Below the pieces are notes generated by a model. The model did no database searches. It saw nothing but the letters and a program-made list of their open reading frames with translations, and had not been told where the DNA came from. Positions 1 through 7,147 of a stretch of DNA of 18,690 nt are shown piece by piece. The translations under genes and the position numbers were made by a program. The DNA is from Methylorubrum extorquens. GTDB taxonomy: Bacteria; Pseudomonadota; Alphaproteobacteria; Rhizobiales; Beijerinckiaceae. The stretch's first letter is position 1. Each line of letters opens with the position of its first letter. Location of the stretch: the NCBI GenBank assembly GCA_019695455.1, contig JAEUAC010000362.1, positions 1 through 18,690 of the forward strand, written 5' to 3'.

Positions 1-465
1 GATCCCGTGGTCGCCCATGGCGGCGCGCTGGGCGCGTCCGCGCTCGCGCGGCAGCCGCGCGAGGCGGCGGCCTTCGACTTCGTGAACCAGGGCGACGTGC
101 TGGCGCGCAGCGCCGTCGCCGTCCTGAACGGCGGATTGAACACGGTCATGGACGCGCTGGCGGCCGGCGTGCCGATCCTCGCCGTCCCGATCGCCTTCGA
201 GCAGGGCGCGATCGCGTCCCGGATCGAGCGCGCCGGCGCCGGGCGGCGGCTGTCGCGGATCCTGCTCGGGCCGGGCCGGGTCGCCGGGACCGTGCGGGCG
301 ATGCTGGCCGACCCCTCGGCGGCCGAGGCGGCGGGCCGCCTCGCGGCCGAGATCGCGGCGGCGGGCGGAACGGCCCGGGCGGCCGACATCGTGGAACGCG
401 TGCTCGCGACGGGACGTCCCGTCCCGTGCGAGACGCCCGAGACAGGAATCGAGAACGCGGCATGA
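1..465 (+). CDS. crtX: Carotenoid (zeaxanthin-type) glucosyltransferase, C-terminal part
   Basis: The reading frame is open from the first base, so only the C-terminal ~154 residues are present. This part carries a GT1/UGT nucleotide-sugar-binding signature, NGGLNTVMDALAAGVP followed by AVPIAFEQGAIASRI. That closely resembles the CrtX family, which transfers glucose from UDP-glucose to the hydroxyl of carotenoids such as zeaxanthin at the inner membrane. Family members usually have His where this protein has Asn before GGLNT. The stop codon overlaps the crtI start (ATGA), so the two are translationally coupled. Assignment to CrtX rather than a generic macrolide-type UGT rests on the signature plus position at the head of crtI-crtB. 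The start and acceptor-binding N-terminal half lie outside the window. Confidence 0.8.
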   Translation, partial: DPVVAHGGALGASALARQPREAAAFDFVNQGDVLARSAVAVLNGGLNTVMDALAAGVPILAVPIAFEQGAIASRIERAGAGRRLSRILLGPGRVAGTVRAMLADPSAAEAAGRLAAEIAAAGGTARAADIVERVLATGRPVPCETPETGIENAA

Positions 466-1973
466 GCACCATCCGGCCGACGGCCTGCGTCATCGGAGCG
501 GGGTTCGGCGGCATCGCGCTCGCCATCCGGCTGCAGACGGCCGGCTTCGACGTGACACTCCTCGAGAAACGCGACAAGCCGGGCGGCCGCGCCTACGTCT
601 ACGAGGACCAGGGCTTCGTCTTCGACGCCGGACCGACCGTCATCACGGACCCGAGCGCGCTGGAGGAGCTGTTCGCGAACGCGGGCCGGCGCCTCGCCGA
701 CTACGTCGAGCTGCTGCCGGTCTCGCCGTTCTACCGGCTCGCCTGGGAGAGCGGCTACGCGTTCGACTACGTCAACGACCAGGCGGAGCTCGACCGCCAG
801 ATCGGGCTGAAGAGCCCGGCCGACGTCGAGGGCTACCGCCGCTTCCTCGCCTATTCGAAGGCGGTGTTCGAGGAGGGCTACCTGAAGCTCGGGGCCGTCC
901 CGTTCCTGCACTTCCGCGACATGGTGAAGGCCGGTCCGCAGCTCGCGAAGCTGCAGGCGTGGCGGTCGGTCTATTCGATCGTGTCGAAGTTCATCAAGGA
1001 CGACGAACTGCGGCAGGCCTTCTCGTTCCACTCGCTCCTCGTCGGCGGCAACCCGTTCGCGACCTCGTCGATATATGCCCTGATCCACGCGCTCGAGAGG
1101 ACGTGGGGCGTCTGGTTCCCGAAGGGGGGCACGGGCGCGCTCGTGCGCGGCATGGTGCGGCTCTTCGAGGATCTCGGCGGCACGATCCGCGTCAACGCGG
1201 AGGTGGACGCGATCGAGACCCGGGACGGGCGCGCCCGCGCCGTGGTCACGCGCGACGGCTGGCGGGGCGAGTTCGACGCCGTCGCCTCGAACGGAGACGT
1301 CGTCCACACCTACGGCCACCTGCTGCGGGACGACCCGCGCGGCAAGCAGATGGCGAAGAGCCTCGCCGGCAAGCGCTTCTCGATGTCGCTCTTCGTGGTC
1401 TATTTTGGCCTGAAGCGGCACCAGCCGCAGATCCAGCACCACACCGTGCTGTTCGGGCCGCGCTACCGCGCCCTGATCGACGACATCTTCAACCGCGAGA
1501 CGCTGGCCGACGACTTCTCGCTCTACCTGCACTCGCCCTGCGCGACCGATCCCTCGCTCGCGCCGCCCGGCGCCGGCTCGTACTACGTCCTGGCGCCCGT
1601 GCCCCATCTCGGCACGGCCCCGCTGGACTGGGACCGGCAGGCGCCGCTCTACGAGAAGCGCATCCTCGACTACGTGGAGAAGCGCTGCATGCCGGGCCTG
1701 CGCGAGGACCTCGTCACGGTCCGCAGCTTCACGCCGCAGGACTTCAGGACGGAGCTGAACGCGCATCTCGGCTCGGCCTTCTCGCTCGAGCCGATCCTGA
1801 CGCAGAGCGCCTGGTTCCGGCCGCACAACCGCGACGACCGGATCCCGAACCTCTACATCGTCGGCGCCGGGACGCATCCGGGGGCGGGCGTGCCGGGCGT
1901 GGTCGGCTCGGCCAAGGCGACCGCCGGCCTCATGATCGCCGATGCCGGGCTCGCGGTCGGACAGGCGGCGTGA
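462..1973 (+). CDS. crtI: Phytoene desaturase CrtI
   Basis: The product is 503 residues, normal for CrtI. This FAD-dependent, membrane-associated enzyme converts phytoene stepwise to lycopene or a related desaturated carotene. The N-terminus has the Rossmann dinucleotide motif GAGFGG (residues 12-17), then LLEKRDKPGGRAYVYEDQ and FDAGPTVITDP. The C-terminus has the FAD-binding carotenoid-oxidoreductase signature LYIVGAGTHPGAGVPGVVGS. I chose the ATG at 462, which overlaps the crtX stop by four bases. The in-frame extension upstream to 426 lies inside crtX and starts with residues unlike CrtI. The next gene, crtB, begins on the last bases of crtI (GTGA). The number of desaturation steps cannot be read from sequence. 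Lycopene is expected because cyclic-end-group enzymes (CrtW, CrtZ) are encoded nearby. Confidence 0.96.
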   Translation: MSTIRPTACVIGAGFGGIALAIRLQTAGFDVTLLEKRDKPGGRAYVYEDQGFVFDAGPTVITDPSALEELFANAGRRLADYVELLPVSPFYRLAWESGYAFDYVNDQAELDRQIGLKSPADVEGYRRFLAYSKAVFEEGYLKLGAVPFLHFRDMVKAGPQLAKLQAWRSVYSIVSKFIKDDELRQAFSFHSLLVGGNPFATSSIYALIHALERTWGVWFPKGGTGALVRGMVRLFEDLGGTIRVNAEVDAIETRDGRARAVVTRDGWRGEFDAVASNGDVVHTYGHLLRDDPRGKQMAKSLAGKRFSMSLFVVYFGLKRHQPQIQHHTVLFGPRYRALIDDIFNRETLADDFSLYLHSPCATDPSLAPPGAGSYYVLAPVPHLGTAPLDWDRQAPLYEKRILDYVEKRCMPGLREDLVTVRSFTPQDFRTELNAHLGSAFSLEPILTQSAWFRPHNRDDRIPNLYIVGAGTHPGAGVPGVVGSAKATAGLMIADAGLAVGQAA

Positions 1974-2905
1974 CCACGGATCCGGCGCTCCTCGCGGAGG
2001 CGACGCGGTCCATCACGGAGGGCTCGAAGAGCTTCGCGGCCGCGTCCCGGCTGTTCGGACCGGAGAGCCGGGAGAGCGCCGTCCTCCTCTACGCCTGGTG
2101 CCGCCATTGCGACGACGTCGTGGACGGGCAGGACCATGGCCACGGCGCGACCCCGGAGGCGGGGGAGGGCGCCGCGGCCCGGCTGGCCCGCCTGGAGGAG
2201 CAGACGCGGCGTGCGCTCTCGGGCGGCGCCGTGACCGAGCCGGCCTTCGCGGCCCTGGCCGAGGTCGCGCGGCGCCACGCGATCCCGCCCCTATATCCGC
2301 TCCAGCACCTGGACGGCTTCCGCATCGACGTCGAGGAGCGCCCGTTCGACACGCTCGCGGACCTCCTCGACTATTGCTACGGCGTCGCGGGCGTGGTCGG
2401 CGTGATGATGAGCCACGTCATGGGCGCGCGCGACCCGGCCGTGCTCGACCGGGCCTGCGATCTCGGCCTCGCCTTCCAGCTCACCAACATCGCGCGCGAC
2501 ATCGTAGACGACGCGCGGGTCGGGCGGGTCTACCTGCCGGCCGCGTGGCTCGCGGAGGCCGGCGTGCCGCGCTCCGAGATCGCCGCGCCCGGGCACCGCC
2601 CGGCGATCGCGGATCTCGCGGCCCGGCTTCTCGACACGGCGGAGCCCTACTACGCCTCGGCGCGCCTCGGGATCCCGGCCCTGCCGCCGCGCGCGCGCTG
2701 GGCCATCGCGACGGCGCTCGGCATCTACCGCCAGATCGGCCTCGACGTCCGGGCGCTCGGGCCGCGGGCCTGGGACCGGCGGGTCTCGACCTCGACGGCG
2801 AGCAAGCTCGGCCACGTCGCGGCCGGCGCGCTGGCCATGCGGCCGGGACGGTTCCGGGTCCGGCCGCGACCGGCGGACCTGTATCGACGCCCGACGGGCG
2901 CCTGA
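1970..2905 (+). CDS. crtB: Phytoene synthase CrtB
   Basis: The product is 311 residues from a GTG start that overlaps the crtI stop. It condenses two geranylgeranyl diphosphate molecules into phytoene, the first committed C40 step. Both Mg-diphosphate-binding motifs of trans-isoprenyl (squalene/phytoene) synthases are present: CDDVVDG (Asp48-Asp52) and NIARDIVDDARVGRVYLP (Asp177 and Asp181). The N-terminal SKSFAAASRLF segment is also typical of the family. CrtB-type function rather than C30 dehydrosqualene synthase is favoured by a crtE (C20 synthase) in the same cluster. The last ~30 residues are arginine- and proline-rich and poorly conserved. It is the last gene of the rightward crtX-crtI-crtB unit and faces crtW across a 43-bp gap containing a hairpin. 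Confidence 0.95.
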   Translation: MTTDPALLAEATRSITEGSKSFAAASRLFGPESRESAVLLYAWCRHCDDVVDGQDHGHGATPEAGEGAAARLARLEEQTRRALSGGAVTEPAFAALAEVARRHAIPPLYPLQHLDGFRIDVEERPFDTLADLLDYCYGVAGVVGVMMSHVMGARDPAVLDRACDLGLAFQLTNIARDIVDDARVGRVYLPAAWLAEAGVPRSEIAAPGHRPAIADLAARLLDTAEPYYASARLGIPALPPRARWAIATALGIYRQIGLDVRALGPRAWDRRVSTSTASKLGHVAAGALAMRPGRFRVRPRPADLYRRPTGA

Positions 2906-2915
2906 GCGCCGCCGG

Positions 2916-2931
2916 CCTCGTCAGGACGAGG
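2916..2931. terminator. Hairpin between converging crtB and crtW
   Basis: A perfect 7-bp inverted repeat, CCTCGTC then GACGAGG around two central bases, lies 11 bp past the crtB stop and 18 bp past the crtW stop. It folds as a 6-bp stem with a CAGG tetraloop. It can act in either direction, but no T-run follows on either strand, so intrinsic termination is an inference from position. Confidence 0.4.
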
Positions 2932-2948
2932 GGCCGCGGGTCAGCCTC

Positions 2949-3695
2949 TCAGGAGCGCGCGTTCGGCAGGCGCCACCAAGGCATCCAGGGCTGCTCGTGG
3001 TGCTCGTGGTGGTAGCCGCCGAAATGGAAGCAGGTGACCAGCGAGGCGAACGGGCCGAGCTCCAGGCTGCGGGCGTTGTGGGAATCCGAGAACGCGTCGG
3101 ACTCGTGCCGGTGGGGCAGGTAGGTCCCGTAGTAGAAGAGCTGCAGCGAGGAGAGGATCGCCGGCACGCCCCAGAACACGAGCGCGTTGGCGGGATCGAC
3201 CCGGAAGACGAAGAGATAGGTCGCGAGCAGGGCGGCCAGGACCGCGAACTCGCGCAGGCCGAAATAGCGGCGGAAGAAGGCGACGTACCAGGGCCAGAAG
3301 GCGCGCGGCCCGTCGGCGTGGAAGTCGGGGTCCTCGGCCGTGCCCGAATGCCGGTGGTGGGCGTGGTGCTTGCCGATCAGGCGGTCGAAGGAGAAGCCGG
3401 CGTAGAGCGCGAGGACCACGTGGCCGACCGCCCGGTTCAGCCACGGCCGGCCCGGCGCGAGCGAGCCGTGCATGCAATCGTGGGCGACGATGAACAGCCC
3501 GACGTTGAGCCAGCACTGGACGAGGATGAGGAGCGGGGCGAGCACGACGTCGGCGGGCGTCCAGCGGTGCAGGAACACGCCGTAGACATGCGCGCCGAGC
3601 CAGCCGGCCATCAGGGCGGCGGCGAGGGACAGGCCGATCGCGGTCTGGCCCGCGACCCGGCGGGCCGGCCGGCCAGCCTGGGCGTGCACGCTCAT
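2949..3695 (-). CDS. crtW: Beta-carotene ketolase CrtW
   Basis: The product is 248 residues, close to the ~240 of known CrtW proteins. This integral-membrane di-iron enzyme of the fatty-acid-desaturase superfamily adds the 4/4'-keto groups to beta-ionone rings. Three histidine clusters are visible: HDCMH (72-76), HHAHHRH (110-116) and YHHEHH (His229-His233) within TCFHFGGYHHEHH. Other CrtW signatures are YGTYLPHR, FSDSHNARS and the PWWRLP end. Hydrophobic segments flank the clusters. Its ATG overlaps the crtZ stop (ATGA), so the minus-strand unit reads crtE, then crtZ, then crtW. A plain fatty-acid desaturase is excluded by the CrtW-specific signatures and context. With CrtZ it would yield hydroxylated ketocarotenoids such as astaxanthin or adonixanthin. 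Confidence 0.93.
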   Translation of the reverse strand: MSVHAQAGRPARRVAGQTAIGLSLAAALMAGWLGAHVYGVFLHRWTPADVVLAPLLILVQCWLNVGLFIVAHDCMHGSLAPGRPWLNRAVGHVVLALYAGFSFDRLIGKHHAHHRHSGTAEDPDFHADGPRAFWPWYVAFFRRYFGLREFAVLAALLATYLFVFRVDPANALVFWGVPAILSSLQLFYYGTYLPHRHESDAFSDSHNARSLELGPFASLVTCFHFGGYHHEHHEQPWMPWWRLPNARS

Positions 3696-4180
3696 TCGGA
3701 GGTCCCCACGGGCTCGCGCACGGGCGCCTTGCCCTCGCGGAGCCTGGTCTTCAGGTCGCGCACGGGCGGCGCGTAGAGGAAGCCGAACGACACGCACCCC
3801 TCGCGGCCGTCGACCGCGTGATGCAGGCGATGCGCCTGGACGAGCCGCTTCAGGTAGCCGTGGCGCGGCACCCAGCGGAACGGCCAGCGCTGGTGGACGA
3901 GGCCGTCGTGGACGATGAAGTACAGGCAGCCGTAGACGCTCATGCCGACGCCCACCCAGTAGAGCGAGCCGCGGCCGGGCGAGAACAGGATCATGACGAG
4001 CGCGAGACCCGCGAAGAGCACGGCGTAGAGGTCGTTCTTCTCGAGAAGGTCGTCGTGCTCGACGTGGTGGGATTCGTGCCAGCCCCAGCCGGGGCCGTGC
4101 ATGATCCAGCGGTGGACCGAATAGGCCACGAGCTCCATCACCACGACGGTGCCGACCAGGATGGCGCCGTTCAACAGCAT
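3692..4180 (-). CDS. crtZ: Beta-carotene 3-hydroxylase CrtZ
   Basis: The product is 162 residues, the usual CrtZ size. It is a membrane-bound non-heme di-iron hydroxylase that adds 3/3'-hydroxyls to beta-ionone rings. Histidine motifs are HRWIMH (His23-His28), HESHH (35-39), HDGLVHQRWPF and RLHHA, in the family order, separated by hydrophobic helices. The ATG at 4180 is preceded by AGGGG about 10 bases upstream, and the longer upstream frame is a shadow of crtE. Its stop overlaps the crtW start by four bases. A 38-bp gap separates it from crtE, consistent with one transcript. The hydroxyls it makes are the expected attachment points for the CrtX-like glycosyltransferase encoded on the opposite strand. 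Confidence 0.93.
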   Translation of the reverse strand: MLLNGAILVGTVVVMELVAYSVHRWIMHGPGWGWHESHHVEHDDLLEKNDLYAVLFAGLALVMILFSPGRGSLYWVGVGMSVYGCLYFIVHDGLVHQRWPFRWVPRHGYLKRLVQAHRLHHAVDGREGCVSFGFLYAPPVRDLKTRLREGKAPVREPVGTSE

Positions 4181-4218
4181 CGGACGTGTCCCCTGGTGCG
4201 GGGCATGGCGGTCTCCGG

Positions 4219-5073
4219 TCAGGCTTCGACGCGATCGGCCGGGCCGTGGGCCGGGACGGTGCCCGCGCTCTCGAAGATCCCGGCCATGAAGGTGGCGAGG
4301 AGCCCGCCCGGGCGCAAGCCGTCCTGCGCATGGGCGACGTGCGCGGCGAGGCGGCGCACGGCATCGCCGGGGCCGAGCACCGACAGGAGCGTCGTCTTGC
4401 CGCGATCCTCCGGCTGGTCGGACGGGCCGAATTCGCCGTCGGCGAGGTCGTCCATCAGCTGGAAGGCCTGGCCGAGATGGGTGGCGCAGGTCCGCAGGCG
4501 CTCGGCATCGGGGGCTGCGGCGTCCGCGATGGCGGCCGCCACGTCCACGGCTGCGACGAACAGGACGCCCGTCTTCAGGTGGTTCGCCTCGACCAGGGCC
4601 GTGGCGCCGCCCCGGCCGCGCAGGTCCCGGAACTGGCCGCCGGCCAGCCCGTGGATCCCGACGGCCTCCGCCAGGATGCCGACGAGGCGGGCCCGCGTGG
4701 CGCCGTCGACGCCCGCCGTCGCGGCCGCGACGGCGTAGGCCTGGGCGAGGAGCGAGATCGCGGCCAGCATGGCGACGTCCTCGCCGAAGACCCGATGCGT
4801 GGAGGGGCGCCCGCGGCGCGTCGCCGCGTCGTCCATCGAGGGCAGGTCGTCCAGCACGAGCGAGGCCGCGTGGATCATCTCGAGCGCGCAGCCCGCGTCG
4901 AGGGCGGCGAGGTCCGTCCGGCCGAGCTCCCAGGAGGCGAGCACCGTCGCGATCGGCCGCAGCCGCTTGCCGGGCGCGAGGAGGGCATGGCGCACGGCGC
5001 GCGCGAGCGCGTCCTGGCCCGAGGGCGCGAGCGCGGTCAGCCGTCGCTCGACGGTGTCCCGCAGGTCCGCCAC
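4219..5073 (-). CDS. crtE: Geranylgeranyl diphosphate synthase CrtE
   Basis: It makes the C20 precursor GGPP from farnesyl diphosphate (or DMAPP) and IPP in the cytoplasm. Trans-prenyltransferase motifs are in order: GKRLRPIATVLASWELG, the first aspartate-rich motif VLDDLPSMDDA, GGQFRDL, NHLKTGVLF and the second motif QLMDDLADGEFG. The four-residue spacing DDLPSMD is typical of bacterial type II enzymes. The start is uncertain. An in-frame ATG at 5244 would give 341 residues, but its first ~57 residues look non-coding (for example a TTA codon and no family similarity) and it lacks a ribosome site. The GTG at 5073 gives 284 residues, near the family norm, and keeps the conserved N-terminal helix, although its Shine-Dalgarno is also poor. 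It heads the crtE-crtZ-crtW unit. Confidence 0.9.
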   Translation of the reverse strand: MADLRDTVERRLTALAPSGQDALARAVRHALLAPGKRLRPIATVLASWELGRTDLAALDAGCALEMIHAASLVLDDLPSMDDAATRRGRPSTHRVFGEDVAMLAAISLLAQAYAVAAATAGVDGATRARLVGILAEAVGIHGLAGGQFRDLRGRGGATALVEANHLKTGVLFVAAVDVAAAIADAAAPDAERLRTCATHLGQAFQLMDDLADGEFGPSDQPEDRGKTTLLSVLGPGDAVRRLAAHVAHAQDGLRPGGLLATFMAGIFESAGTVPAHGPADRVEA

Positions 5074-5203
5074 GCTCCGGAATGCGCTCGATCCATCCGA
5101 CGATGGCGGCCTGTGCGTCCGCCCTGACCCGTCTCGCAACAACGATCCTCGCAGCAGTCGAGCCAAGGTGTCGGACGCCGTCCCGCGTGACAAGCATAAA
5201 CGC

Positions 5204-5217
5204 GCGATCGTGATCGC
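5204..5217. promoter_or_regulatory. Perfect inverted repeat in the crtE/opgC divergent region
   Basis: GCGATC-GT-GATCGC is a perfect 6+6 inverted repeat with a 2-base spacer. It lies between the probable starts of crtE (minus) and the OpgC gene (plus). A second, 11-base palindrome centred on 5178 (GGACG-C-CGTCC) sits 21 bp away. The size and symmetry fit a dimeric-regulator operator. No regulator family is recognised, and GC-rich DNA produces such palindromes by chance. The 5074-5288 interval must also contain the promoters of both units, but no clear -35/-10 pair is visible. Confidence 0.3.
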
Positions 5218-5288
5218 ATGGCTTGGGCGGCCCAGGCGTGGCATGGCTCGGCCGCGCCGCCGCGTCCGCGGCCGACCCGGAACGGCCG

Positions 5289-6410
5289 ATGCGTCAGGCG
5301 AACGAGGTGGATTTCTGGCGGGGTCTGGCCCTCGTCTCCATCTTCATCAACCACATCCCGGGCTTCGCCTTCGAGAGCTGGACGCATCGCAACGTCGGCC
5401 TCTCGGATTCGGCGGAGCTCTTCGTCTTCCTGGCCGGCTGGGGCATGCGCCGCCTCGTCGAGGGTGCCGACGGCGTGCACGGGCTCGGCCGGGTCGTGCT
5501 CCGGCTCGGGGCGCGGGCCGTCACGCTCTATGCCGTCCAGATCCTCATCACGATGCTCGCGATCGGCCTCATCGCCGCCGCCGCCACCCTGTTCGAGAAC
5601 CCGCTCCTGCTCGAATGGAACAACGCCGCGGCCGTGTTCCAGGACCCGGCCTCGACCCATATCGGCCTCGTCATCCTGACCCACCAGCTCGGCTACTTCG
5701 ACATCCTGCCGCTCTACGTGGTGCTGATGCTGGGAGCGCCGGCGCTCGCCGTCCTCCACTCGGTCGCGCCGCGGATCGTCCTGCCGGGCGCGCTCGCCCT
5801 CTATGGGGCGACGCTCGTCCTCGGCCTGAACCTGCCGACCTGGCCCGTGGAGGGCACCTGGTACTTCTCGCCCTTCGCCTGGCAGATCGTGTTCGTGCTG
5901 GGCTTCGTGCTGGCCGGGCCCTCGGCCCTGGGCGACGCGGTCCGCCGCCACGTCGTCGCGCGGCGCGTCGCCGGCGCCGCCATCGTGGCGCTCGGCGCCT
6001 GGCTCGCCCTGCACGACATGGCGCCGGACCCCATCCGCGTGCCGCAGCCTCGCCTCGCCTTCATGTTCGACAAGACCTTCGAGACGCCCGCCCGGCTGAT
6101 CCACTTCCTGGCCCTGGCGGGCCTCTGCGCGGGCGCCTTCGGGCCGATCCGCCGCGTGGCCCGTCCGGTCGCCCGCTTCCTGGCGATGCTCGGCCGGAAC
6201 TCGCTGAACGTGTTCTGCGTGGGATCCCTGTTATCGCTGTCGGCACAGATCCTGCGCTTCGCCCTGGGACATGGTACAGCGACGGACGCCGCGATCCTCG
6301 TCGGAGGCGTCGCGATCCTGGGATTCACGGCATGGCTGTCGGAATTGCGCGAAAGGCTGCGGGGCGCTGGGCAGGTGCGGCCGGCGCCGTCTGTCTCCTC
6401 GCCGGCCTGA
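5289..6410 (+). CDS. OpgC-family membrane acyltransferase
   Basis: This is a 373-residue polytopic membrane protein. It opens with NEVDFWRGLALVSIFINHIP and then has RNVGLSDSAELFVFLAGWG, the hallmark of the OpgC_C family. That family's characterised member succinylates osmoregulated periplasmic glucans. About ten hydrophobic segments run through to the C-terminus, for example around LYAVQILITMLAIGLIAAA and FLAMLGRNSLNVFCVGSLLS. The ATG at 5289 was preferred (GGAA 8 bases upstream) because family homology begins there. An in-frame ATG at 5223 would add a non-conserved 22-residue lead. The 3' end overlaps the next gene by 79 bp, so the two are co-expressed. The acyl donor and acceptor cannot be read from sequence. 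No opgGH glucan synthesis genes are in the window, so another envelope glycan is possible. Confidence 0.85.
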   Translation: MRQANEVDFWRGLALVSIFINHIPGFAFESWTHRNVGLSDSAELFVFLAGWGMRRLVEGADGVHGLGRVVLRLGARAVTLYAVQILITMLAIGLIAAAATLFENPLLLEWNNAAAVFQDPASTHIGLVILTHQLGYFDILPLYVVLMLGAPALAVLHSVAPRIVLPGALALYGATLVLGLNLPTWPVEGTWYFSPFAWQIVFVLGFVLAGPSALGDAVRRHVVARRVAGAAIVALGAWLALHDMAPDPIRVPQPRLAFMFDKTFETPARLIHFLALAGLCAGAFGPIRRVARPVARFLAMLGRNSLNVFCVGSLLSLSAQILRFALGHGTATDAAILVGGVAILGFTAWLSELRERLRGAGQVRPAPSVSSPA

Positions 6411-7129
6411 GCGCCGCGTCGGAGCTCATCCCGCCGCCCGGCCCGCCGCTGCCCGTCACGCTCTCCAAGGCCTGCGACGCTCCCGCGGCCGACATCGCGA
6501 CGACGGCGCCGCTCCCCCACGTGATCGACAAGCTGCGCGACCGGTCGCGGCTCAGCGTGCTGGCGATCGGCTCGTCCTCGACGGCCGGGCTCGGCGCGTC
6601 GGCACCGGCCAAGAACTATCCCGCCCAGCTCGAGGGCATCCTGGAACGGGCCTTCAAGGGGCTGGACGTGCTCGTCGTGAACCGCGGCGTCTCGGGCGAG
6701 GTGGCCGCCATGACGGCCGACCGCCTGAAGACGCAGGTCGCGCTCGACAAGCCGGATCTCGTGCTCTGGCAGGTCGGCACGAACGACGCGCTCTCGCACG
6801 TGCCCGTGGAGGCCTTCGCGGGCACCGTCCGCGACACGATCCGCTGGCTGAAGGAGCACGGCGTGGACGTGGTCCTCGTCGGGCTCCAGTACACCCTGGC
6901 CGTCGCCAAGGACGAGTACTACGCCTCGATCCGGAACGCCCTGCAGGGCATCGCGCAGGCCGAGAACGTGCTCCTCGTCCGGCGGTTCGAGGCGATGGAA
7001 TTCCTGGAGAAGGCCAAGGCCGGTCCCTTCATCTCGGAGGACGGCCTGCACCTGAACGATCTCGGCTACCACTGCATGGCCGAGCACGTGGCCCGCGCCG
7101 TGGTCGTGAGCGCCTTCCTGAAGAAGTGA
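6332..7129 (+). CDS. Secreted SGNH/GDSL-type hydrolase
   Basis: The product is 265 residues. An N-terminal signal peptide is visible (basic ARKAAGR, a hydrophobic stretch to about residue 27, likely cleavage near AAS), so it should act in the periplasm. The four SGNH blocks are present: GSSST (Ser82 nucleophile, in place of the classic GDS), NRGVSGE, WQVGTNDA and DGLHLNDLGYH (catalytic Asp and His). The family includes esterases and O-acyltransferases acting on sugars, lipids or peptidoglycan. The start lies 79 bp inside opgC. No later start keeps the signal peptide and block I, and a GGGA lies 9 bases upstream. Pairing with an acyltransferase suggests transfer or removal of acyl groups on the same glycan. 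The 18 bp after its stop contain a perfect 12-bp palindrome (7136-7147). Confidence 0.85.
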   Translation: MAVGIARKAAGRWAGAAGAVCLLAGLSAASELIPPPGPPLPVTLSKACDAPAADIATTAPLPHVIDKLRDRSRLSVLAIGSSSTAGLGASAPAKNYPAQLEGILERAFKGLDVLVVNRGVSGEVAAMTADRLKTQVALDKPDLVLWQVGTNDALSHVPVEAFAGTVRDTIRWLKEHGVDVVLVGLQYTLAVAKDEYYASIRNALQGIAQAENVLLVRRFEAMEFLEKAKAGPFISEDGLHLNDLGYHCMAEHVARAVVVSAFLKK

Positions 7130-7147
7130 CCCGGCCGGCGCGCGCCG

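Noticed and set aside
426..461. Upstream extension of crtI to an in-frame ATG at 426
   Set aside because: The added 12 residues are Arg-rich, unlike CrtI, and lie wholly inside the crtX frame. The ATG at 462 overlaps the crtX stop and directly precedes the FAD motif.
959..1969. Long open frame running through crtI into crtB
   Set aside because: It is the +2 shadow of crtI, Arg/Ala-rich and without domains. CrtB homology starts at the GTG at 1970.
2997..5127. Plus-strand open frames opposite crtW, crtZ and crtE
   Set aside because: They are antisense shadows caused by high GC. Their products are low-complexity and the minus-strand genes are unambiguous.
5170..5192. TGT...ACA pair as a PpsR/CrtJ-type carotenoid operator
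   Set aside because: The half-sites are 18 bp apart, not the 12 bp needed for TGT-N12-ACA.
5223..5288. Earlier ATG for the OpgC gene
   Set aside because: The extra 22 residues are not conserved, and family homology begins at the second Met. The same DNA is more likely promoter region.
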